From positions 7,072,216 through 7,136,215 of the forward strand of contig NC_085056.1 in NCBI RefSeq assembly GCF_963662255.1: a stretch of 64,000 bases of DNA, given 5' to 3'. Numbering within the stretch: the stretch's first letter is position 1; each line of letters starts with the position of its first letter. This DNA comes from Cinclus cinclus. Its lineage: Eukaryota; Chordata; Aves; Passeriformes; Cinclidae. Below the pieces are notes generated by a model. It was not told the origin of the DNA and did not search any database. It was given only the letters and a program-made list of their open reading frames with translations. Made by a program: the position numbers and the translations under genes. This document shows positions 34,401 through 56,480 of this stretch, one piece after another.

Positions 34401-35704
34401 TAACTAGCACTGACTGTAGTTTCCTTATGTGCATCAGGGTGTGATTTGTGAGGTGACTAATAGTGCATGGGCAGCTCTTGTTCATGTGGTAGGACCGAAG
34501 TTCCCAAAACAGGCCTAAGTACTTTCTGCTCCTCCAATGTGAAGCCTGAGTTCCTGTGTCCTGGTAGAGTATTACTACTTAATGAGTACTTGTGCAAAGA
34601 TAAAAGAAATAGATGTTCCCCAAAAGTTTATTCTTGGACACTTGTTCATCTAGATGAAGCCTGAGAGGAAAACAAAATCCAGATACTTATTATGAAGTCT
34701 CTAGAATGCCATGAAACTTGTTGCACAGGTCTTTTTCAGGTGTGGGAGTGGCTGGTGCCATTTTGGTATCATGCAACACTACATCAGATGGCCAAAGAAT
34801 CCTGTTCTGCTCAGACTTATTTTGAAGAAATATCTTATTTTACTGTTAGCAGTTTGTCAATAGCCTAAATGAAAGCTTAAATTAATGTGTGATGGCAGAA
34901 ATGACCACAAATACTTGTTGATAAAACTAAGAATCTTTTCCAGTATCCACCTGCAGTATAAGGCTTCACTTTTTTGTGGCAAAGGATTTTACAAGGTGTT
35001 TAACCTGAAATCATTTTTGATTCTCAGTTTAATACCTTCAAATGTTCTGATGGTCTTTCATGAACTCCTTCATCACTTCTACATTGTGAAGACTTGTAAA
35101 AGGGAGGGACTGATTAGCTTTGTGATCTAACGAGCTAAAAATAAATTATTTTGTGATTGATTCTTTTAAAATGCAAGTTTTCCTGTATTCTACACTTGAT
35201 TAGATAGTGTGTTTGTCCTTCTGAAATGGACTGTCAGGTTAGCAAAATATGACTTCCTTATGAAGTTAAAAAGGGAAACTTTAAAAACAAATATTGATAA
35301 GGGTATATTTCACTTGTATCTCCCAGCTTTCAGGGCAGAATTCTCTGAATTAATAAAAACCTAGTGTCATCTAGTGAGATACACTAGCAGTTATTGAAAG
35401 AAATAGTGAAAAATCAGAACTAAGATTTGAACGAATGTTAGATAGGAACAAAAGGAGAAATTAAGGAAGAATGGAACAAATTTTAAGAACATGAACCAAT
35501 TTTGTCCCTTTTACCTTCTCAATAGACCTTTAATTCTCCAAATTAAAGGAAAAGCGAGGAAAAAACTATTCTTCCAGAAATAAAGCTGAAATGCTTCATC
35601 AGTCTTCTTTCTTCATCAAGGCTTTCCTTGTCAGGTTACAGGATATCCCAAGTGACTTGAAAACTTGTGGGATTTGTTGTCAGTAGCTACAGTGGTTTTT
35701 TTTT

Positions 35705-35718
35705 GGGGGGGGGGGGGG
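35705..35718 (+). repeat. G14 homopolymer after T9
   Basis: Fourteen consecutive G preceded by nine T. Could form a G-quadruplex but is equally likely to vary in length or be a sequencing estimate. Confidence 0.8.
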
Positions 35719-38692
35719 TTATTGTTTTTGTTTTTTATCTTCCATTCCACAGTGTAAGTTTCAAGCAGTTGACATTATTGTATCTGCTTTTCTGTCCATT
35801 GTAGGCTGCAGCTTATTACAGCAGAATAAGCAGTATTAGTTCTGGAAGAGCCATGATCTGGGGCTTTGTGCCACTGTCAGGTGCAAGGATTAAGAGGGAG
35901 CTTGTTCAGCAAACAGCTGAGGAAAGATGTGGAATTGAGTTTCCTTCTGCCTGGCTGGGGGCCCTGGATGTATACTCTGTTTCCATGTCTTGCATGAGCT
36001 CCCTGAGTTTCTGATCCACAGTGAAAGGTCAGCTCTATTCTGAGTAATTGCAGGAGATCACAGGTGTGTGCTACTTGCTGACTGAGAAATCGGGGTCCGT
36101 TCTAAATGAAGCTTCCCATTGCTTTGCATCATTTCATGAGACACAATAAAATTGGGAAGAGCTCTGCTGAGATCCCTGGGCAGGAGTAAGCAACCAGGAA
36201 GATTGCTTCTGGTTACAGGAGCAGCAGGGAAGAAAGAAAAGGGGAGAAGTAGAGAAGTGGCACAAGATCATTTTGATTCTAACACTGCACTAAGCTCGCT
36301 GTGGGTGGGGAATGTCCTGAAGGCAGGGACAGGCTTGGCTGTGCCCTTGGGAGTTGGTAGGGGTCAAAGGTGAAGATCACCCTTGATAACATCTGGGCCA
36401 AAGTGTGCTGCCTTTACAGGAGCCTGAGTAAAAGGTAACTTTGGTTCACAGGTAACAACTCAGTGAGTAAAATATGGAGGACAGCCTGATCACAGTAAAT
36501 GTGATGGAATTCAGACTGTTTACTTGCCCACAGACTTGCTGTAACCCCAAGGATTGCAGTATGCTTGAGAAAAAGCAGTTTCACTTTAGTGTGCCCTGGG
36601 TGGATGGCACAGAGTGAGGGGACACAGCTCAGTGTGGCCACCTAGCTCACTGAATACAAGGTTCCTGGTGCTGTGATTTGCTGACAGCTTTATGCTAGTA
36701 CTGCAGCTTAAGGTGGTCCTGGTGATCCCTTTCCTCTACCCAAGCGTTTGTGTGATGAATTGTGTCAGGAACTGAACATGTTCTAACAGAATTGTTCCTC
36801 TCTGCATTAGTTTTCAGCTGGACTTAGTTCTCGATCAAGTTCATTCTGGTGAATTATTCTGTCAGTGTGAAGGAAGAAGCTGGAAGCAGCTCTTTGGACA
36901 GTGAGTGCTGTGTTTACCTGTCTTACAGGGACCATTCAACTATTGCACAGGTTAAAAATCTGGTGGTCTGTCTTGTTAGTGACCAAAAAGTGGATTCCTC
37001 TAGATGTCAGTTTAGTGTAGGGATCCACTTAAAAGCTTTGAATCACTCCCTAGAACAATGTGCTCTTCTTGCCCTATTTAGACCAACCTCCCAGCACAGA
37101 CACCTTGGTTAGGTAATCACCACCAACAGTGACTCTTCTCTGATTCCTTCACAGGGTCAGCACTCAAGAAAGCAATCCTTCTGCAACTCTGCACTTTCCA
37201 ATTGCAGCTCTCATTCCCATAACTGGTTTATGTATTTCTTGGGGCTTAATCTTAATTTTTCATGCAGAGAAAAATCAAAAACATTTATTAATGTTTGGTG
37301 AAGTTTTTTTCTTCTTTCTTGCTTCTCCTTGTGCCCTCCAAGACACTTAGATATTTCTCAGAATAATTGCTTAAAAAAAAATAATGAGACTGCCCTTTTT
37401 TTCATTTAAAGCTGCAATAAATGTTTGTCCATTTTACTCTTCTTGTTTGCTTCCGGTACCAGTGTTGTAAGTGGCAAGGAGGAAATGAGAAAACAGCTGG
37501 AGATGGGTGTAGCAGCCAGAACCAGTGGATATGGAATTGATTACAGCAGCCAAATGAAAGCCTTAAGTTTTTACTCTGAGAAAATTACTTAGTGAAAGAA
37601 ACTTATCTAATGTTTTAATTTCTTGTAGTAGTAGCAACTGTTTGGTGTTTTACATGTGAAAGGCACAGCTGGCCTGTTTGGATGTATGTCTGTCTGGTTT
37701 AGAGTAGGTTATGCTCATGGCATGTTTGTCTCTTTATCAGGGTCGCTCTGCAGGAGGAAATGGAAAGGCTGCCTTGCCTACCTGTTAAACTGCCTTATCT
37801 TCGGCTGTGCTTAGCTGGGAGACTTTTCAGGGAAAAGATCCAGCTGTTTCATGGTGGGAAGGAGAATGCCCAAGCATTCCTGCAGTTAATCTGCATCTGC
37901 TCATGCCCTTAAATACTTAACCAGACATGTGTGGTCTGCACGCAGGAGAGAAAAAAAGCCTATTGTCTATAAACCCTGTTGAATTTTTTTTCAATGTTTC
38001 CCTTGCTTTACGTGGAATATATAGTACATAACTGCAGACTCTTAGTTGAAGTTTTTGTTTATTCCTCTGTTCAGCTTTCAGAGGTTCTCAGGGAATGCAG
38101 GAGAAACATAACTCTCCCATGTTTAAACATTAGGTTTTATTTCCACTCCCATATACTTTTTAATAAATGGCTAATTTATAAGTATCAAAGCCATGTCAGT
38201 TTTTGAGTGGGATCTGTATGTGGATTGACTTGAATTCAGGGCCCAAATATGGTGCAAGGTGATAGGGTTGTTTGCACTAATGAGCTGCTGATACTTTTCA
38301 TTATTTTATGAATGTCAAAAATCCACTGGCAGCATTTGGCTTCATTGTTTCTACTGGAGTTTTAATTTTTTTTCCACAAGGTAAGTGCATATTACAGCAC
38401 TAAATGTACTTTTCAATTGCATTAGTGTCCCAGCAGTTTTTGAGACTGTGCCTTGTTTGGTAAAAATAAATATTTTTGTATAATTTGGTACATGAAACTT
38501 GATGCAGTTCAGAGTTCCTTAATTTTAACGTTGCTGACAGGCAGACAAATGCTTCTTTGATAGTAGCTTTATTATAAATAACACCACTAAAAAATATAGG
38601 CACTGTCACTAACCATCCCTTCCTCTGGGTTTGTACTTTGTGCATTGACCACTACAGCAAGTTGTTTTTAATGCTCCTGCTTTTTCCTTCAA

Positions 38693-38808
38693 GTACCTAA
38701 AGGGGCTTCAAGAGAGCTGGAGAGAGACTTTGGACAAAGGCATGGAGTGACCAGAGAAGGGGGAATGGCTGCCCACTAACACAGGGCATGGTTAGATTGG
38801 GAACAAAG
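38693..38808 (+). mobile_element. Short CR1 LINE internal fragment, sense
   Basis: 'ggggcttcaagagagctggagagagactttggacaaaggcatggagtga' followed by 'agggcatggttagattggg' is the conserved CR1 block just upstream of the 3' UTR. Both ends of the element are missing. Confidence 0.75.
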
Positions 38809-39212
38809 TGAGTGTATCTGGGCTGAGGCTCTCCTGTGCTGTCATCAGTAGGACAGTTGGCACTAAATTACTTTCTCTCAGGCAACCTTTTGATTTGTTT
38901 TATTGGAATGAGGTGTCAGTTGTATGAATTGCACAGCACTTATTTCTGCTTGTTGCAGCTTTTTAGATGGGCTGTCCATCAGTTGTCTGAGCAAGCTTAG
39001 GTCTGTTGTTTGGATGTCACAGCTCCTTACCTGGCTAATTGGATTGTGACAGTGCACTGAGCTGTTCAGTGTCACAGTATCTCTCGGTAGAGCCTGCTGA
39101 GTGAGCCCATGTGGAAGGGCTGGCTTGAGCTATTAGTGGGAATTGTGTTTTCAGATCTTCTTTGGTCTTTTTTTTGGTCATTCTCCTTATTGTGGAATAT
39201 TTTCTCTTTTGC

Positions 39213-39235
39213 TTTTTTTTTTTTTTTTTTTTTTT
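39213..39235. repeat. Poly(T) tract
   Basis: Twenty-three consecutive T in CTCF intron 1, near the middle of a T-rich stretch. No flanking retroposon recognised. Confidence 0.85.
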
Positions 39236-39999
39236 GGTCTTGATTTTCTGCATCTTTTAACCTGCTGCTTTGTTTTCCTTTTTAGATTCAGTCATTGTGG
39301 AACCCAGCTGTTGGTTTAAGGTAGCAGTAACTGGTAGGAAGAGAGCTGGAGACAAAAGCCAGAAATAAAAAGTTGAGAGAAACTCCACAGTTTTTATTCC
39401 TGGTGTTCTGCTATAATGGTCTTAGTTGTAGCAAATGACATATGTCCTCCAATAAATACAGAACTTGTATTTATGTGAGACTTACTTTATGAAAAAGGAG
39501 AATTCAGGTAAAGAAAAAAAATTAGTAAAAAAAGTAGCAAATTGTTCACGACAGAGTGATTGAGAAGTGGCATGGACAGCCAGTGCAAAGCTCTGCTTTG
39601 CAGAGATGGAGCTGAGCAGAGATGGAGTCTTTATAGAGAGCTTATTTAATAGGAAAGCACCCATACATTTTCCTCTCAAATTTAGGGTATATCTTGTACC
39701 TACAACACTGCAGTTGAAGGTTTTTTAAATTTGTAAATCCACAGTTCTTCAGAGGAAATCTCGGCAGTTTAATGAGATTTTTGAGCTGTCCAAAGCATCA
39801 AGTGAGATGACTCCTGTATACTTCTGGAATTTTATATGTTGTTAATATGACATGTAGTACATTGTGACGTTTCCCCTGTGGCAAGAGTTTAGTTTAAAAA
39901 CGGATATTTTCAGATTAACTAACCTTGATGGAAAGGAACAGACTATATTGGATACTTTGGAATAGGCAGCAGTAAAATTCTGATCCTTTTGACGAGTGT

Positions 40000-40330
40000 T
40001 GGAGGCCAGGGAATCTGGGTCAGGATGCAGCAGCGGGCAGGGGACATTTGGAAGTGGCAGTGTCAGGATGTAATGTGTACTGGGACAGTGGAAGGGGCAG
40101 GCAGGGGTAGAGAGGTGACGTGGAGGTGGCAGGATCAGGATGCAGTGTTTGGCAGGGATGGAGGTGACACGGAGCCGGCAGGGATGTGGAGGTGGAGGTG
40201 GCCGGCTCGGGGGCGGCGGTCCCAGCCCCGGTGCAGTGCAGCCTCTCGCCGCTCGGGGGCAGCCGTACCCCGCAGTGTGAGCCCCGGTAGCCGCGACAGG
40301 AAACGGGGTGAGAGGTGACAGAGGGACAGG
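40000..40330. promoter_or_regulatory. CTCF: GC-rich, CpG-containing patch in CTCF intron 1
   Basis: Sharply richer in G+C and CpG than the surrounding AT-rich intron, with degenerate repeats of a 'tcaggatgcag' type in its left half and a CTCF-motif match in its right half. Looks like a regulatory element or an old GC-rich insertion. It is about 2.5 kb before the start-codon exon. Confidence 0.45.
40249..40262 (+). promoter_or_regulatory. Candidate CTCF binding site in CTCF's own intron
   Basis: CCGCTCGGGGGCAG agrees with the published core CCGCGNGGNGGCAG at all specified positions except the fifth. A weaker look-alike, CGGCTCGGGGGCGG, lies at 40203-40216 in the same orientation. Confidence 0.5.
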
Positions 40331-42752
40331 GAGCAATAGCGGGGTCTGAGTTCCTTTACCGGACGGCTCTAAGAACCCATCCATTCCTTTCACACAGGTA
40401 CACCCTTTACTGTGAGTGTCTTTAGTCTGAGTCCTGCTGTAGGCATTTCCTTGGTCTCCCTGTACACCTGCATTCCGAGGCTGGCAAACTTGCTGACAGT
40501 GTGAGCTGTATGCCAAAGTCTTCATGGATGCCAGTGACCTGTTCCTTGGTGGACATGGGATTTTCTGCTTTACAAGTTAGAAGTGGTGCCTTCCTACTAC
40601 TCCAGTTTTGGCCTGTTGGCTTGCTTTCAGGTGACTTAGCAGCGTTGTCACCAGCTGATACTGACAGTGAACGTGAAGGTCTTTGTGAGTGTCCCACCTC
40701 TGCTCGGCACCAAAGTTGCATTAGCTTTGCAGATGGACTTTTGCCGTTTTTTCCCTCCATCTTACATATTTTATTGTTCCCTCCTTGCCCATTCACCACA
40801 TTTTGATATTTTGTTTATCTGTGTCCTTCCTTTTTGTTCAAATGCTTTTGCTCACCTGGGAAGTCTTCCCTCTGCAGATATTTCAGATAATTGTTAAACA
40901 CTTTTGCAGTTGCTGTAGGCCAAAGACCTTCTCTGTTCTGATTGCCTGCTGTCTGGTGTTAAGTACTTACATCATCTCGTGTACTTCAGCTGTTTGTCCA
41001 TATGGATTTGCTCCTACTGGAAGAGCTGACGGGTGGTAAAGGAAAGGAGAGGCGGGATCCCTGCAGGGAGTGTGCAGGAAGCCATATGTCGGTATTCCTG
41101 GGTATCTGGTGCCCTCTGGAGACTGTGGATGCCCACGACATCATGAGTGTCAAGACACCACGCTAATTTATGTCCCTAGTCTGGGCAGGCTGAAGAACAA
41201 GATGGGCTTTATTGTTTTTACAGCAGAAGTGGAGGATACTAGAAAAGACAGTAGATTAAAAGCAAGAACTCTCTAAAAATAATAGCAATTACGTGTCTTG
41301 TAATTTTTAAAGCTGATGGAGACTTGATAGCTGTGCTTCATGTTTATGTCTTGTGTAAAATCAAAATTGAGTATGCAAGATTAAGCGTAGATATTTGCAA
41401 ATAATATGGGCATTTTAAAGTGTTGAGTTAGCAGCAGAGATTAAATATTTATATTAATTCACTTAGCTGGTCTGAGAGGTCAGTCAGTCTAATGGGAAAA
41501 TACAGAAGTCTCATAGCAAATCTGGAACTGGAATCAGGAATTTTTCACAAGCTTAGTAAGGAAGCTGTCTTTTTTGTTAATTTCTTTGTACCCAAAATTT
41601 ACCTTGGTACCTTTTTAATGCTTAATGAGGGGTATAAGAAATGGTATCCTGATGCAGAGAAAGTGTTTGGCATGGTTAGGGACCTCCTTTTATTTTTATG
41701 AAGCGAACCACCTGGAACAGAGATGGACTTACAAAACGCTCCTTGGCTATGATCTTACTCCTTTCATTTGGGAAAAAGACAGCTGCAAAATGATAATTTC
41801 TTTTAGCTCTTATTACTCTTGAAACAACCTTTCTGCATAATGAGAATACACGAGTTTGGTATTTTTCCTCTGCTAAAGAACACCATGTAATCTGAGGAGG
41901 CACAAATTCTTATGGTTATGTTTGCAAGCAGCTATTGTCAGAGTTCCAGTTAAGACCCACAAAAATGCTGAGCTTCTGTATTGTTGTTTGTTTGTCACTG
42001 TATGGATGGATTGAATACAGGTGTCATGAGATCCTTAGAGTCCACATCACTTACATTGAATTAAGATTTTACCTGAGCTGTGCCTCCTGCTATGGCTCAT
42101 TCAGATGAGGAACATCTTCAGATCCACTCAGGGTCCAGCAGTTCCAGAGGTGGGAGCGGGAGTTGAGCTCCAGGCTGCTTACAAGAGACATACTTGCCTC
42201 ACTGCTTTATGTCCCTTTGTTCAGAGGAATTTAGACTTGAATTAATAGTAGTTTGCTATGAAATAAGTGCAATTTATGTTCTTGTGCTTAATTCTTAGTG
42301 CCCTTTCTTACTGGAAAAGCTCTGCAGTTCTTAAATGTAATATTTTCTTTAAGGTTGACTTCATTTTAACAGTGTGATAATTTTGTACCTTTAAAATTTA
42401 TAGCCACAGACTGCCTCTGGTACTGCTAAGCTATGTGAGATGATTAAACAAGCTCAGTAAGGAATAATATTACTGTGCATCTTGCTGGTGGGATTTGAGG
42501 TCTCTGAGAAACAGGAATATGTGTATCACTTAATCTCTCTTCCTTGCTTTCCTTCCTTTCCAAGAAGCTGATACAGTTGTCTCACTGCAGGCAGCATTCT
42601 GTGATTGCTTTGGTTTGCAGTGGTGATGGGCTTGTGGACACCTACAGCTCTCAGTTCCTGCTTTCTGAATATGATCAGGATGAGTTGGGTGTTTCCAGTT
42701 AGGCAACTTGTTCTTCTGTGGGCTTTTTGCAGTTGTTGAATACATTGAATAG

Positions 42753-54089
<11,337 letters not shown>

Positions 54090-54556
54090 TGGAGGAAGAC
54101 CACATTGGCTGACTGAACTGGCCTGGGCTGTGTTTAAACGGCTCAAATCTATTTTTTCTTTTAATCTTTTTTCTTGGCTTTGGGAAATGCATCATTTTAG
54201 ACCATTTTACCAAACATACTGGGAAAGAAAACGATGTTAGAATGTGATTTAACTAGAACTTGCTGTTTTATGTTAGCATTACAGGATCATGGAACATTAG
54301 GAAATATTTTGGAGTCCTTGAGGGTTTCCTCTGAAATGCTTGATTTAGTTTTGCTCTTAACAGCATTGTAAAGCTGGTCCAAGGGCCATGTTTACATGCA
54401 CCAAGTTTTAATATACAGAAGTGGAAGCCTTGACTAGAGTATGTGGAAAACCACTCCGGACTTGCCCTTCCAGTTCCCAGAGTCCTTGAGCCTCTTCTCT
54501 CAGTAGTGTTTTTAACTGTAAATGCAGACTTGGGAGGGTTCTAGACTTTTGAAATG

Positions 54557-54607
54557 TTTTTTTTTGTTTGTTTGTTTGTTTTTTGTTTTTTATTTTTGTT
54601 TTTGCTT
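54557..54607. repeat. T/G-rich tract in the CTCF 3' UTR
   Basis: About 50 bases including repeated TTTG units. On the transcript this would be a U-rich stretch able to bind ELAV-type proteins; that role is a guess. Confidence 0.75.
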
Positions 54608-54971
54608 TTTCCCACTGAGTAGCTCCGGTTCTCCAAGTCGGCTGCACATGGTAGTTTTGGCATGCTCCAACTGGTTTCTGTCCTTAATATGCTTTGCTTT
54701 CTGCAAAGCATTTCTGTAATGGTCAAGCTTGTAAATAACTTTTTTTTTACATTTTAATCTTTTTCCATTAATTAAGAGGTATGCAAAAATGCAGTTTAAA
54801 GATACCCCAGTATTCTAATTCCTTTCAAACTAAGTGACAAGAGAATTGATAGAGTGTAAATGTTGGAAAAGCTGTTGATAAGGTAGAGAAAAGATGTACC
54901 CAGACAATTGCTTGCAGAACAAGAGAAACCCACTTGTGAAATCTGGTTTGAAGCACAAAAAATGGTATTTG

Positions 54972-55955
54972 ATAGAATCTTAGACTGGTTTGGGTTAGAA
55001 GGCACTTACAGGCCATTAGTTCTAACCTTCCACTAGACCAGCTTCCTCCAAGCTCTGTTCAACCTGGCCTTGAACACTTCAAGGGATGGAGCAGCAACAG
55101 TTTCTCTGGACAACCTGTGCCAGGGCCTCACCACCCTTACAAGGAAGAATTTCTTCCTAATAGCCCATCTAACCCTGCCCTCTGTCAGTTTAAAGCCAGT
55201 CCCTGTTGTCCTGTCTCTCCATTCCCTTGCCAAAAGTCCCTCTCCAGCTCTCTTGTAGGCTCCCTGCAAGTTCTGTAAGGCCACAATTAGGTCATCCCAA
55301 AACCTCTTCTCCAAGCTGAATAACTCCAGCTCTCTTCAGTCTTTCCTCATAGGAATGGTGCTCCATCCCTCTAGTCGTGTTTGTGGCCTCCTCTGGACTT
55401 GCTCCGACGGTTCGATGTCCTTGTCCTAGGGATCTCAGGGCTGGTTGCAGCACTGCAGGTGAGGTCTCACCTGAGTGGAGCAGAGGGGCAGAATTCCCCC
55501 TTGCTGCTGCCCCAGGGCTGTGTATGCAGCCCAGCACACACAGCTGGCTGGGGCATGTCCAGTCTCACCCACCAGCTCCCCCAAGTCCTTCTCCACTGGG
55601 TTGCTCTGGATCTGTTCATTCCCAGCCTGGATTGATCCCAAGGGTTGCCCCAACCCAGGTGCACCACCTTGCACTGGGTCTTGTTAAACCTCATGAGATT
55701 CTCACAGGCCACTTCCTGAGCTTGTCCAGATCCCTCTGGATGGCCCTGTCTTTCAGGTGTGTCACTGCACCCTAAGTTTGGTGTTACCAAACTTGCTGAG
55801 GGTGCACTCCATCCTTTCATCTATGCCATGAATGGTGATACTAAATAATACTGGTCCCAGTATGGACCCCTGAGGGGCACCAGTCAATGCTGTCCATCTG
55901 GAGTCTGAGCCATTGACCACTGCCCTGTGGATGTGACCATCCAATCAATTTGAAA
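54972..55955 (-). mobile_element. CR1 LINE 3' fragment, antisense, in the CTCF 3' UTR
   Basis: Clear reverse complement of a CR1 3' end, about 1 kb. It begins 'gaatcttagactggtttgggttagaaggcac', continues 'caacctggccttgaacacttcaagggatgg', 'cctcaccacccttacaaggaagaatttcttcctaata', and ends near 'gtgaccatccaatcaat'. The reverse strand shows remnants of the reverse-transcriptase C-terminus, e.g. [13 protein letters not shown] at the far end. Frames are broken. Confidence 0.93.
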
Positions 55956-56455
55956 CATACAATTAACCTTTTTGAGTTATAATTTCACAAATACATTTTC
56001 TTTGCTCTATCTTGTAGTTGTATTTTGTGTTTATGAATCCTATGTTAAGACAAAAGTGGTGATTTATAAGTGGGTCACTGCAGCCCTCAACCTGGGCCAG
56101 GAAATTTTATTAATAGGTCAGTAATTCTACAATTTTTAAATCTCTGATAAAGACAAAAAAAGGAATAATGTGAAATACAAATGATGCCTGTATATGAAAA
56201 TGTCACATGTTAAAATATGTAAGCTTTTTATAGAGCCTCAGTCTTGCTGATTTCAAACAAATTTTTCTTCTATGTATCGCTTTTAAGAGAGCTATCAGTT
56301 TAGCTATCAGACTCTAGGTTGATGCATTTTTGTACTTAGCTGTACTGTGTGATATTTTTCATTATTTTAGGAAGCCAACATGGGGAAAAAAATACTGTTA
56401 TAAAATATGTAATGGGGTTTGAAAGCTGGGAAGGAGAATATACTGCTGTACAGCT

Positions 56456-56461
56456 AATAAA
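56456..56461 (+). terminator. CTCF poly(A) signal AATAAA (likely distal)
   Basis: Canonical hexamer followed by cacgtgtgctcactgg and tttgtgt, a GU-rich downstream element. Earlier weaker signals may also be used, so this is the likely but not certain end of the longest transcript. Confidence 0.6.
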
Positions 56462-56480
56462 TAATAACAGATTAACACGT

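Larger units (their letters stand above)
54090..56480 (+). other. CTCF: CTCF 3' UTR (end approximate), containing a CR1 insertion
   Basis: AT-rich sequence from the stop to an AATAAA at 56456-56461. A CR1 copy occupies 54972-55955. Without it the UTR would be about 1.4 kb, close to the usual CTCF 3' UTR size. A T/G-rich tract lies at 54557-54607. Confidence 0.65.

Noticed and set aside
55762..55944. Minus-strand frame with [13 protein letters not shown], a reverse-transcriptase motif
   Set aside because: It is the remnant of the CR1 copy at 54972-55955, not a separate or working gene.
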